Origin: Lytechinus pictus
Taxonomy: Eukaryota; Echinodermata; Echinoidea; Temnopleuroida; Toxopneustidae
Assembly (NCBI RefSeq): GCF_037042905.1
Contig: NC_087253.1
Location: forward strand, 19,309,501-19,373,500
Direction: 5' to 3'
Length of the DNA: 64,000 bases
The notes below the pieces were generated by a model. That model saw only the letters and a program-made list of their open reading frames with translations. It did no database searches and was not told the DNA's origin. Below, piece by piece: positions 17,025 through 27,972 of the stretch. The position numbers and the translations under genes are program-made. Every line of letters starts with the position of its first letter. The stretch's first letter is position 1.

Positions 17025-19974
17025 AATATATGATATCATAATCCTTATTTATATAATGTGAGCGCGAAGCGCGAGCTAAATTTTTTTGAAAATCTTATGT
17101 ATTTTTTCCTTTAATTTGAACATTCTGGGCAATGTTTGTTTTCCTAAAAAAGATGTGTATGCAAATAAATAATTACTACGAACGCGAAGCGCGAGCAGAA
17201 AGGAACTGGTGGAATAGGTACCTGTTAAAGACTGCATGCAGTTAGTCATGAAGACGTTATATATTTTAAACATCAAATAATGCGAGCGCGATGCGCGAGC
17301 TTTTTTGAAATTTTTACTTAAAAATTGAAATTCTAACGACTTTATGTAACTTAAACAGAATAGGTATATAATAAACAATTGATGCGAGCGCGAAGTGCGA
17401 GCTGAACATTTTTGACATTTCTACATAAAGAATGGAAAATTTTTGTAATCGTGAACAGGATAGCTATAAAACTAAACAATTGATGCGAGTGCGAAGCGCG
17501 AGCGGAAAAAAAATCAAGATTTAGACCTAAATACGGGACACTCTATTCATGTTTTGTAAATTTTGAAAAGAATGAGTAATTCCTACATTAATGATGCGAG
17601 CACAAAGTGTGAGCAGAAAATTGTTTATATTGTGATCTGAAACTGGATAATGATTCAAATAGAGAACAAGTTGAATATCTGAATAAACATGCGCGCGCGT
17701 GTTTCATATTTAGACCTAGAATCTAGGCATTCTAAATACATCTTTTATCATGAAAATCAAAGCGAGCGCGAAGCTTAAACTATTTGATATTCCGATCTGC
17801 AAAAAAGAGTCAATTTCAGCTTTATATTTCAAGCACTTTGTAAGTAAAGCCCCTTTCACAATTGACGTACGACCTGTTTACGACCACCTGCAACAGTTTT
17901 TTCTTGTTGTTGCACGATCGATCCCTTGGTGTCTTGCGAGCACTCGCAGTCGTTGTAGACGATCGCACAAACTCGAGGTGGTCGGAGGTGATCGTGACTG
18001 GTCGCATCTGAACTTTGAACATGTTCAAAATCCAAACGCGATCAAATACGATTGATTCACTCGCAACAGGTCGTACCATCGGTCGGGCGATCATCGTGTG
18101 AGTGTTGTTCGACGTTGTACGACTTGGTGCGAGAGGTGGCACAACTAAGTATAGTCGCATTTAGTCGACTGGAGGTCGTACAACACTCGCACATGTGCTG
18201 GAGACCTACAGAGACCAGTCTTGCGACTGGGTGCGATAATATGAGACTGTTGCAAGACCGATCGAAATTACGGCTTACTACATTCCACTACCGTTGCATT
18301 CGCATGTATGCGACCGTTCAGCCCCTTTCACAATTGACGTCCGACCAGTTTACGACCGCCTGCAACAGTTTTTTCTTGTTGTTGCACGATCGATCTCTTG
18401 GTGTCTTGCGAGCACTTGCAGTCGTTGTAGACGGTCGCACGAACTCGAGGTGGTCGTGGCTGGTCACATCTGAACTTTGAACATGTTCAAAATCCGAACG
18501 CGATCAAATACGATCGATTCACTCGCATCAGGCCGTACCCGGGGTCGTACCATCGGTCGGGCGATCATCGTGCGAGTGTTGTTCAACGTTGTACGACTTG
18601 GTGCGAGAGATGGCACAACTAAGTAGTCGCATTTACTTGACTGGAGGTCGTGCAACACTTGCACATGTGCAAGCGACCTACATGTACAGAGACCTGTCTT
18701 GCGACTGGTTGCGATAATAATATGGGCCATAAGACTGTTGCAAGACCGATCGCAACGGCTTACAACATTGCACTACCATTTCATTCGCATGTATGCGACC
18801 GTTCCACTCGCAATCCCTCGTGCAACACTCGCATGTGATCGCACGAGCACAATAAGAGCATATGCGACTTACTCGTGCAACGGGGTTTACTGGTTGTTTT
18901 TGTTGTACGACAGCTGTTGCAACTGTGAAAGCCTCTGTGCGATCTTATGAGATGACTAGCGATTGATGCCTGTTGCAGCCTGTCGCACGACCAAAAGGTC
19001 GCAAATGGTCGTACGTCAATTGTGAAAGGGGCTTTAATTGTAAGGTGGATATGGATCGCACAGAGCTGATTTTTTTCATTATAATTACTTTGAGTTTTGA
19101 CATAGGACCGGTACATCCTTAGGACATGTAGGACATGTCATCATATGAAAATGATGAATGTTTTCCTATTCCTCTTGCTAAGCGCGAGATGAAACAAAAG
19201 GGACAATTCAGTTATGAAATTAATATCTTATTCATTAATGCCTAATGAGGGCGTGAAGTCTGATGATATTATGGCCTGAAAACTGGACATTTCAAGCACT
19301 TTTGTAATTATAAATAGGATGCATCAGTTATTATATTTTAACAATTAATGCGAGCGCAAATTGCGAGCCTAAATCTTTGCATTGTCATGAAAAGGGGATT
19401 GTATAATCAATATTGAGACATACGATCAAAATGCGAGCCTGCAGCGCTAGCTGATACGTTTTGACAATCAGACCTGAAAAGCGATATTTTGAAAACTTTA
19501 TGGAATACACGAAAATAATAGGTACCTGATAAATCGAAATTTGCGAGCGCGCAGCGCAAGCGGAAAATGTTAATATTCAGACCATAAAACTGTCATATTT
19601 ACAGAGCACTTTTTAAAAATCAATTTGTGAATCACGCAAAATAATGAAAGTTTGATTTTCGAGATGAAACATGTTTTGTATATTGACTTCCAAACTTGAT
19701 ATTTAAACTCCATATTGAACAAGATATGAAAATCACCCAACAGGCAATGTGAGCGCGAAGCGCGAGCGAAAATTTTATATAGTGACATTATATATTCTTT
19801 TTATTTCCATGTCTTCCCCTCATCTTACTTTATTAACTCGTCTCCTCCTCTTCTTTTTTCTACTCTCTTTTCCCTCCTTTTTTTTTCCTTTTTTTCCTTT
19901 TTTTGCTCCGCCAATAGGGGGGGGGGGGGGGGGCGGGCCCCTCGGCCCCCCCCTCCCCCCTGGATCCGCCTATG
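17025..19974 (-). mobile_element. hAT-like family C element, reverse orientation, interrupted
   Basis: The right boundary CTGGATCCGCCTATG (19960-19974) is the reverse complement of the family C left end seen at 60764 (CATAGGCGGATCCAGGGG). The interior carries the GCGAGCGCGAAGCGCGAGC array at 17058-17780 and 19345-19765, in the opposite orientation to the family C copies further on. A Harbinger-type MITE (17848-19034) splits it. The segment just left, 16894-17020, is family C left-end sequence in the + orientation and lacks its terminus, so the element is rearranged. Confidence 0.65.
17848..19034. mobile_element. Non-autonomous Harbinger element, partial tandem dimer
   Basis: The ends AGCCCCTTTCACAATTGACG (17848) and its inverse (ending 19034) match the termini of the Harbinger at 5194, with TAA flanking both ends (17845-17847, 19035-19037). 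The same terminus occurs internally at 18321, so the first ~470 bp are repeated head-to-tail without an intervening right end. The interior is tiled with TCGCA, GTACGAC and TGCGAC words. Empty-site sequence at 50948-50995 (reverse complement) lacks it. No coding capacity is seen. Confidence 0.8.
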
Positions 19975-20014
19975 CATATGGATAGCAGTGGACATCGTTC
20001 TGTCGTTTCAATGT

Positions 20015-20213
20015 TTTTTTTCAATTGGTCTAATGCCAACTCGTCTGCTATCATTTGGTCTACCATCAGTTCGTCCACAATCCACATGGTCTAACTGCCA
20101 TTTTGTCTAATAACCAAGTTGGTCCAATTGCCATTTATTCCATATGCCATTTGGTCTAATTGAACTAAGTATTAATTGGGCGAAATTAAGGAAAATAAAA
20201 TTGATATTAGACC
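20015..20213. repeat. GGTCTAAT foldback fragment
   Basis: Degenerate repeats (CATTTGGTCTAC, CATTTTGTCTAATAACCA) are followed by AATTGGGCGAAATTAAGG, which is the reverse complement of 16857-16890. This is one arm plus the centre of the same foldback family that bounds the 26.4-kb segment. Family C DNA follows at 20214. Confidence 0.7.
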
Positions 20214-21257
20214 CAGGGGCGGATCCAGCTTTCGCCAATAGGGGGGGGGGCCGAAAAATATTTTCATCAACATTTTTCTCGATTGGCCGCTATATAATCA
20301 GATTTTTTGTTGGTTTTTCAGGGGGTAGTCCTAACTAAAGACTGAAGTTTTAAGTATATGTTAGTTTTTATTGTTATAAACAAGTTAAGGTATCTCATGT
20401 GGTCTTAATATATAATGCGAGCGCGAAGCGCGAGCTCAAATTCTTTGATATTTTATGTCCTTAGACCTGAAGATTCTGAGGTGATTTTATAATCATGAAA
20501 AAATATAAATATCCAACTAAATACAATCCGAACGCGAAGCGCGAGTCGAAATTTTATTATAGTAACGTGAAAAGAGGATTCAATTAGGACTGTTTTTTAG
20601 TGATAAATGAAGAGGATTACAAATATCACCAATTAAATAATGAGAGTGCGAAGCGCGAGCTCAAAATTTCTGATATTCCGACCTGTAAACTGGACAGTCT
20701 AAGCGCGTTTTTATTTTAATAAAGAACAAAGCTGTGTGTCTCAAACAATTAAATGCGAGCGCGAAGCACGAGCTAAATTGTTTGATATACTGACATGATA
20801 AAGGAGCATTTTGACAAATTTTGGTAAGAATTTCCAAAGAGGATAGGTAACTCACAAATCAAACAATGCGAGCGCGCAGCGCGAGCTGAAAATTGTGATA
20901 TATACTAACAATTTGTGTAAATAAAACAAAATAATGAAAGCTTGATGTGCGAGCTAAAATATTGTGTGCAAATTGATTTCAGAACTGGATATATAAGTGC
21001 CATTTAATCCTTAAGCGAAAATTTTTATATAAAGTCTATTTTCAAATTCTTCCCTCACCTTTTTCTTGTTTCCTTTCGGGGTCGGGCTGGCCGTTACGAG
21101 GCTGTAAATTACACATCATGGGTATGCTACCTCTTTCTTACTTTTCTTTCTGTTTTTCATAATTTCTATCAAGTTAAAGAGTACACTTTTTTTCTGCAGG
21201 TTGTCAAAAAATAGGGGGGGCCGAGCCGGCCCCGGCCCCCTCCTGGATCCGCGCCTG
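20214..21257 (+). mobile_element. hAT-like family C element
   Basis: It starts CAGGGGCGGATCCAG and ends CTGGATCCGCGCCTG. The interior has GCGAGCGCGAAGCGCGAGC variants at about 20418, 20530, 20644, 20755 and 20867. The flanking 8-mers (ATTAGACC and GAAATACA) do not match, so the ends may come from recombination between copies. Confidence 0.65.
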
Positions 21258-21934
21258 GAAATACACCTCCAATGTGTATGATACGGAAGACTTTGTGGTC
21301 ATTCTAATAGATTACAACATGATTACATATGAAATGATTAAATTATTCCTATATTGATTTTCAATATTAGTATACGTATTCCACAGGTCGAACGATTCAT
21401 AAGTATTTTAGGTCAGACTTATTTCTGGATTAAAATGCCAACATTAAATATGCAATAATTCAAGTAATCTAATCATAATAATTTACATATTGAAAAAAAA
21501 AAATCACGAGCCAATATGGACCATTTTCTTGGTATTTGGTATCAATCCAATAGAATAGGCCTACCAACATTAAATATGAAATGATTCACCTATCGAGCCA
21601 CAATAATTTCCAATATTCGCTGGAATGTTACCACAAGTCAGTATGACCGAAGTGTTTGAGGTCCTTCTTGCTTAGGTAGAGAATGGCAGCCTTAAAAATG
21701 AACAGATTTGAGAACTCCAATCAATGACATAGTACTCTAAATCAGTAGATGAGAGGTTCGAATCCTGCTGGTTCTTAGATTCTTTCTGGCTTATCAGATA
21801 GTTCGATTAATGCGATCTTATTTACTGCGTTGAAAGCCATAAATTGTATTTAAAATAATGAAACTTCCCGAGCAAGCATTTAACACTCGTCTCTAAAGAA
21901 TGATTTTCAATGTTTGTTCATTTTATCCCGTAAG
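21258..21934. other. Non-coding stretch, no gene seen
   Basis: AT-rich DNA with no repeat boundary I can define. A short self-similar pair (CCAACATTAAATATG at about 21437 and 21564) suggests old duplication. Upstream exons of the death-domain gene are not recognisable here. Confidence 0.45.
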
Positions 21935-22224
21935 CTCTCAAGACCCAAATGACGATGATCTCAGGGACCATGAGTTGGTGGAACTAGCGTCTAAGCTGTA
22001 CCCTGAGGATTATTATAAGCTGGGACTGAGACTAGGTTTCCAAGACTCCAAACTCAGCCACTTTAAACATGACCATCCGAACAACATTGAGGGTGCACTA
22101 TCAACGATGCTGATACGATGGCGAAAAAATCAGAGCGGGAAACCGGCCGCGATCAGAAAACGATTAGCAGACGCTTTCAAACACGTACAACGCCTGGATC
22201 TGTCCCAGGAAGTTTATATACAAG
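21935..22224 (+). CDS. Death-domain exon of a death-domain/NHL gene
   Basis: The exon encodes a six-helix death domain, an adaptor fold that mediates homotypic assembly in apoptosis and innate immune signalling. The visible pattern is RDHELVELASKLYPEDYYKL, GLRLGFQDSKLSHFKHDHPN, then ALSTMLIRWRKNQ and a C-terminal helix. The acceptor is either CCCGTAAG (exon from 21935) or CTCTCAAG (exon from 21943). The donor is CAAG|GTATAA at 22224, leaving phase 1, which fits the exon at 23543. Upstream exons are not visible, so the N-terminus of the protein is unknown. It lies inside the 26.4-kb foldback-bounded segment. Confidence 0.7.
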
Positions 22225-23542
22225 GTATAAGGACCTCAATCAGTATGTGCTCTCTTTCCTTGATAAAATTACAATTAAAAAGGATATTCCATTTTATCCA
22301 AGACGAGTGCATGGATATGATGGCGTCCACCAAGGCTATGCAATCGTCCCTGCTTAACAAAGGTTTGTAGAAAACCTGCCCCAGCTGCCTGTTGCAGTTA
22401 GCGTTGCGTTAGAACGAAACTTAAAAGAATAAATAAATAAATAAAAAGCAAATCCTAAACGCGCTGTTTTATTTAGTTGAAAACCAAGTGTGTTTGATTT
22501 TTTAGTTGCGTTTGATTGTAACTATTTCTGTAACAAAGCCATGTACCACTAACATAATGTACATCTCATTACTCCAAGCAGGCGCGTATCAGATCCTACA
22601 AAGCATTTCATGGGCCCAATTGTCTGGGGACAATAGTGACTCTATCATGCCTGCTTGTGCATGGGCCCATACATTTCTTTATCATAGTTGATGCTGGATA
22701 CGCTAGTGACTCCAAGTGAAAAAACTCGCTTCTATTCTGTATCCGATATCTCGAGTGGGTCGAGATTCACCAATAGTAGATGTAGACGTAGGCCTTATCA
22801 ACCACTATATAGACATCCCTTTCAACACTGCATAGAATACAACCCCACTTTTAATTATTTTTTTCCGATAAATGCATTTCTTTATTTAACTGTCAAATTA
22901 TATTTGAATATGTTAATGCACAAGACAGCTATTAGAATTAGTTAGGGACATTATCGATTGTCTTATTTGCATGTCACTGACTGGTTCATATAACTAGCGA
23001 AATTTTAAAATGTCATAACTTTCTTATTTTACATCCGATTTTCATTGAATTTTCAGCGTTATACTATTTCTCTATTGGGCGATTCCATGCTAGAAAAATC
23101 AGCCATTTTGGCAACATTTTTCAACCTGCTGTCCAAATGAACGAAGAACTTCAATTAGCTTTGTGGTAATATTAAAGTACTACTGGGTAGACATGCAAAA
23201 AACTGACATCCAACAAAAATATGTTGTCCATAGGTGAATTAGAGCTTAAAATGTTGCGTGTCGTACGGGTCATCTCTGCGTCCCGTACGACACACAACAT
23301 TTTCACCTATAATTTACCCATAATCAATTTTTTTGTGTTGGTTATTAGTTTTTTACATGACTACCCACTATAGCTTTATCATTGACAAAAAAAGAATATT
23401 TTATTGCTCAAGTATTCGGCTAGGAAACTAAAAATTGTTGTCAAAATGTCCCATACGACACGTATGGAATCGCCCTATTGATTAAATCAATATTTTTCTA
23501 GGGTGGACTTGACTTAAAATAATCCTTTTATTCCTTTTACAG
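22225..23542 (+). other. Intron of the death-domain/NHL gene, with nested MITEs
   Basis: The intron runs from GTATAA to TTCCTTTTACAG. Its 3' half holds a partial MITE (22997-23515), typed by TAACTTTCTTATTTTACATC and the end GGGTGGACTTGACTT. That MITE is itself split by the MITE at 23077-23475. The 5' half shows no coding sequence beyond a short readthrough to a stop at about 22370. Confidence 0.65.
23077..23475. mobile_element. MITE with GGGCGATTCCAT inverted ends
   Basis: The termini GGGCGATTCCAT and ATGGAATCGCCC are flanked by TATT on both sides (23073-23076, 23476-23479). The centre is a strong hairpin: GTGTCGTACGGG (from about 23257) against CCCGTACGACAC (from about 23282). Superfamily not determined. 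Confidence 0.75.
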
Positions 23543-24393
23543 GGGATGTTCTCGAGGACTTCAAAGATATCGATTTGAAAGACAGTACCGATGGTGGCAA
23601 CGCCGAATGGCACTTGGTTAAAACAATTGGTCTTCCAACCGACAAAGCAGAGTGGTTCAAAGCATGTTTGGCATTACCCGGGAACTGCGTGGCTGTTGGA
23701 TACAGATCCGGCGGTATCGATATCATCAACACCAACACTGAAAAGCGGGAAAGGATTCTAGACCACCTGAAAATCAGAAGTCTCACGCGGTTAAGAGATG
23801 GAACCTTGGTGATCTGCAACGACGACGTGAAGTCGGTCAAGATATATACATGCAAATACCGCGGAAGGCAGTCGGTGGCCAGGCCTTTGTACGCACTGCG
23901 GATATCTGGTACGCACCGGTCTCTGAGCATCGACCCACAGGATAACATATACATCGGACTACGTGGATTTAAAGAAATCGAGGTGGTGGACCCTGTTAGT
24001 GGGGCACGAACCAGGACCATTAAAACGGACGTGGATCCGTGGAGCATCGCCTTGATGCGGACAGGCAACATTGCTGTCACCAACTCGTGGAGAGGAAACG
24101 AAGACGCAGTCAGTGTTCTTGATCCTGGCGGGGACATCGTGAGTAGGATGCCAGGGGTGAAAGACGCCAGACAGTTCATCACAGTCGATTCGCGGGATAG
24201 CATATACGTGGCGATCAAGACAAAGAACGGGCAGGTGAAGATTAGAAAGTATACTGGCCATGTAGTTGAGGTCGTCACCGAAGGCGTGGACTCGGTTACT
24301 GAGCCACGTGAATGGATTCAGCTGACATGTCTTTCCCCAACTCAACTTGTGATGTGTGACGCTAAATCAATGTTTGTATTTCAGAAGTACTGA
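23543..24393 (+). CDS. NHL/beta-propeller C-terminal exon of the death-domain gene
   Basis: This last exon of 283 residues follows a strong acceptor (CCTTTTACAG) and joins the death-domain exon in phase 1 (G|GG, Gly). It contains NHL-like strands forming a beta-propeller: repeats with the spacing LPGNCVAVGYRSGGIDIIN, LRDGTLVICNDDVKSVKIY, IDPQDNIYIGLRGFKEIEV, LMRTGNIAVTNSWRGNE and VDSRDSIYVAIKTKNGQ. Such propellers bind proteins or RNA; in TRIM-NHL proteins they confer substrate choice. TGA ends the frame at 24391-24393. Death-domain plus NHL architectures are known from echinoderm and other marine invertebrate gene expansions; which paralogue this is cannot be told. Confidence 0.72.
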
Positions 24394-24833
24394 TAGCGAC
24401 TAATACAGTGAGTTTAACAAAAAGAAAACAAAACTTTACGTAATTTGTCACAAGTGCATTTAATGACTTTCGTGGTTAACATTATAGCACACAGCAAATG
24501 CATTGAAAATGCAAGTCAAATCACAACGAAAAGCTAGGAGGGCTATGTCAAAAATTGATGAATTGGGGCAGCTGATCGTCGCTAAGATTCGGAGCTGCCG
24601 AGAAAAATGTAAATATGTCATTTGTCTAGAGTCACAGACGACAGTACTGTATTGATAAAACTTCATTTTCATGAATTTTTTTTCCAATAGATTTTCTACG
24701 TTCCAACTAAAAACAAAATATCATACCAACAATCTTTATAATACAACCCCTGGTGGATTAGGACCACAGATATTACGGATTTTTCGTTCAGCTATGTACG
24801 GATGATTCAAGAACTTGGTAGGCCTAAATGTAT
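24394..24833. other. 3' flank of the NHL gene, no further gene seen
   Basis: The stretch probably holds the 3' UTR of the death-domain/NHL gene. I see no clear AATAAA signal close to the stop. No other coding or repeat feature was recognised. Confidence 0.4.
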
Positions 24834-24984
24834 TGTCAAATGCCCATCATGACAAAGAACAACGAGAAAGTCTTTGTCGAGAATTAATTAACAGCACTTT
24901 CCTCAAGGAGTAAACTGCTGGTTTGATTCAACAGTTTTCGACAAAGACTGCTTTGTTGTTCCTTGTCATGAAGAGCATTTGACA
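24834..24984. mobile_element. Short foldback MITE (TGTCAAATGC ends)
   Basis: TGTCAAATGCCCATCATGAC at the left end is mirrored by GTCATGAAGAGCATTTGACA at the right. Inner arms share AGTCTTTGTCGA. A related fragment (TTGTCAAAAGCCCTTCATGA) occurs at 27537-27590. Confidence 0.65.
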
Positions 24985-26898
24985 CGCTGTTCAAGTCTAT
25001 TTCATTTCTCAACCCAATGATACAACATAGGAAAATAATTACACAGATATAAAATGATAACCATACAAATCAATACAAATGAATATACATTGCAAGCAAT
25101 ATGACTATACAAGAAGAGTAAATAAATGTTTATGGTAAATACTAAATAACGTGATAATCATATTAACCAATAACAGTATATGCAATGGAAATAGAACAAA
25201 ATGTATATCATTCTCGACAAAAAGCAAGGCTACCTTTATAACTCATTTTTTCAATAAAATAAAGTTGAGTAAATGGAGGGATCCACTGAAAAGCAGGGCT
25301 TGTTGAGTGTGGATCCCTGAAAGGATTGATCAAAGATTTGTAGGTACAGGTATAAAAACGAACATGAGAATGAGAGAGAGAAAAAAAAGAATAAGGTTGA
25401 TGTGATGGTCTTGAATCCTCCATTCGTTGCTGAGCGAAAAATCATCGGCAGAGAAAAATCTAAATAACAGTTGAAAAACAAAATTTATCGTATGGTATAT
25501 CGTTCGTAATATTTTGAAATAGCCCAGATTTTTACCATTCAGAGGCTTTCTATGAAAAAAAAATCAATGCCAGACGTCTAGATTGTTATTTTGTCAACTC
25601 CATCTGACGTATGATTTTTTTTTTTCAAACGTAGCTCAGAATTGAAACGATCGTTAAGAAGAGCCAGAAGTTTACTCAAAATGGCATCGTTATATCGCCT
25701 CAAATTCTCCCATTCTTCCAAATTGCATTCTATGGTGATTGTAACTGTTAGGTATGTAAGTATATAAGTACGATTAAACTATGATGTGCTTTACACCATT
25801 TCATGGTACCGTGTCATAAAGACCTGTCAAAATAACAAAAGAACAATTTATATAACAAATTAACTACCGGTCAATTAGAATTAAGGGATTTCAGAACATT
25901 TAGCTGTTTAAGGAACGGGTCCCAGAGATTAGAAGGGGAGAATTTTATGTAATAAAATTAAAAAAACGGTGGGTGTCGTCATAGTTTTCTTCATTTACAT
26001 ACGGACCCGTATTGTGCTGATCACTGATTTGAGAACTTAAACTTATAATTTCTTATTTGACATCCCATTCCTTTAAAAATCATTTTATCTCGGTTTGTTT
26101 TGAATTCAAATCAACTTTTTGTTGTTGATGATGGACCAGGCCACTAACTTCATTTTTTTTTCTTTACCGAATGCAAGTTTCCATTTTTAATATAATCTTT
26201 AAAAATACCATGTTGCAATTCATACAAACACTAAAATACAACAACGAATTATTTACAAATATTTATATGACTAAAAATTGTGCAATTAAATATTACACAT
26301 ATTTTGATATTTACACAAATGGGATTTGTTAAATATGCCTGTAAGAATATATATATAATGTACGTATTACATTGAGCCACTAATATTTGTCTTAGGTTAC
26401 TTCTAAAATTAAGTAATTTGAGAGCATTATACGTGTACTATAATCGGGGAAAACTTATGATGATCACATGAGACTAATTTGCCCAATCTTGATAATGCAG
26501 AAAAATGTGATTTCTTACATGAATTTGAATTGTGAATATAAAACCTTTACACAAAACGAATAAGCATACCATTTACAATAATATTGTAAAAATGATTTGC
26601 AGAGCACATAAGTCAATCTTGAATTACTTAATGAAACGCTGTAAACGCGGTAAACGAGAAATCTTCATATCAACAATAATAATAATAACAGAACGTTGCT
26701 TGTATAGCGCATATCAGTACCCATAGTTGTGGTTAATTTACTAAAAAAAATTATAGAAATATATCAATGACATAATGTTGCATATCGAAATGGTATTTAA
26801 CGTCCCTTTAGTAACGAAAACAAAAAATGGGTCAAGACAGTAATATTTAGAAATTCTTTGAATTGAAATATATTATAAATTTTGGCGTTGTAGTCTTT
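24985..26898. other. Intergenic, no gene seen
   Basis: AT-rich DNA. The only repeat piece I recognise is at 26674-26722, where an AAT run and TGTATAGCGCATATCAG match the start of the SINE-like repeat at 36140. Small open frames here lack any coding signature. Confidence 0.45.
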
Positions 26899-27229
26899 CC
26901 ATAGTTGCGATTAATAGCAGGGGCCGCGAAAGCGGGGGGGGGGGGGCTGGGGGGCTTCAGCCCCCCCACTTTTTTCCAAAACCGTGTACAAAAACGTAAA
27001 AATGACCATATGATTGTGATGATCAGCCCCCCCCCCCACTTTCGGCTCAGCCCCCCCCACTATGAAAACCGTTCCGCGGCCCCTGAATAGGATCAATCTT
27101 TGTGAGACGAAGACGTACCTATCTTTATGAACATCTTTACGACCTGTTGCGTGATTATCATGCCCTTCAATGAATCCTGAACCCCGTCTTACAAAGAGTT
27201 CAGATTGATCCAATCAACCACAACTATGG
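26899..27229. mobile_element. Foldback MITE with CCATAGTTG ends, interrupted
   Basis: The left end CCATAGTTGCGATTAAT continues as AGGATCAATCTTTGTGAGAC after the inner insertion. It is mirrored by GATTGATCC...CAACTATGG at 27200-27229. Another fragment (GGATCAATCGTAACTCTTTG) lies near 27417. The element at 26918-27085 sits in its left arm. Confidence 0.65.
26918..27085. mobile_element. Short GC-rich MITE, CAGGGGCCGCG ends, 5-bp duplication
   Basis: Ends CAGGGGCCGCGAAA and CCGCGGCCCCTG are flanked by AATAG (26913-26917 and 27086-27090). It belongs with the copy at 27635-27799. The 5-bp duplication and CAGGG-like end would fit a hAT5-type group, which is an inference. Confidence 0.75.
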
Positions 27230-27634
27230 ACGGCCAGCAACGTCAACGTCTAAAACACATGTTTGTTCAAAATATGTTCTAGATGTGATGTATCTTCATA
27301 CATTCACTGTTTTCTTGACAGTTCAGTATGCTTCTTTTTGTTTTCAAAGGACATTGTGCCAATTTCCTAAAGAAAAAATTATGACATTGATGGATTTCCA
27401 TATACTTGAGGTTGATTGGATCAATCGTAACTCTTTGTAAGACGGGGCCCATTATACAACCGTGAATTGGCTGGAGGCTATGTATGCTTTTTTGCACGGC
27501 GACGTACTGGAGATTCAAGAACATAAAAATACGTATTGTCAAAAGCCCTTCATGACAAAGAACAAAGAAGTCTTTGTCGAATATTGGTGAATCAAACAGC
27601 TATTTATTAATTGAATCTAGACAAACGAAATATT

Positions 27635-27799
27635 GAGGGGCCGCGGAAACGGGGGGTGGGGTGTTGGATGGGCTTCATCCTCCCCCACTTTTCTTCAAAT
27701 AACGTGTACAAAAACAAAAAAAATGACCATCCGATTGTGATTGTTTGCATGGTTTGAACCCCCCCAAAAAAAACTTTCAAAACCGTTCCGCGGCCCTTG
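27635..27799. mobile_element. Short GC-rich MITE, second copy
   Basis: Ends GAGGGGCCGCGGAAAC and GTTCCGCGGCCCTTG are flanked by ATATT (27630-27634 and 27800-27804). It lies about 170 bp downstream of the GPCR stop codon and may fall in that gene's 3' UTR. Confidence 0.72.
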
Positions 27800-27972
27800 A
27801 TATTTGCAATTTTTCGTCAGCTCTGAAACTGCTGCTCTGGTTCACCAACTTTCGATAAAGACCTCCCAATTTTAATATACTCATTATATTCTTAAATCCT
27901 AGCGAACAATCCCTAGTTTTCCAGGTACGCACGCCCTTACAATTTTGCATGTTAAAGAAGAGGTTACGACGG

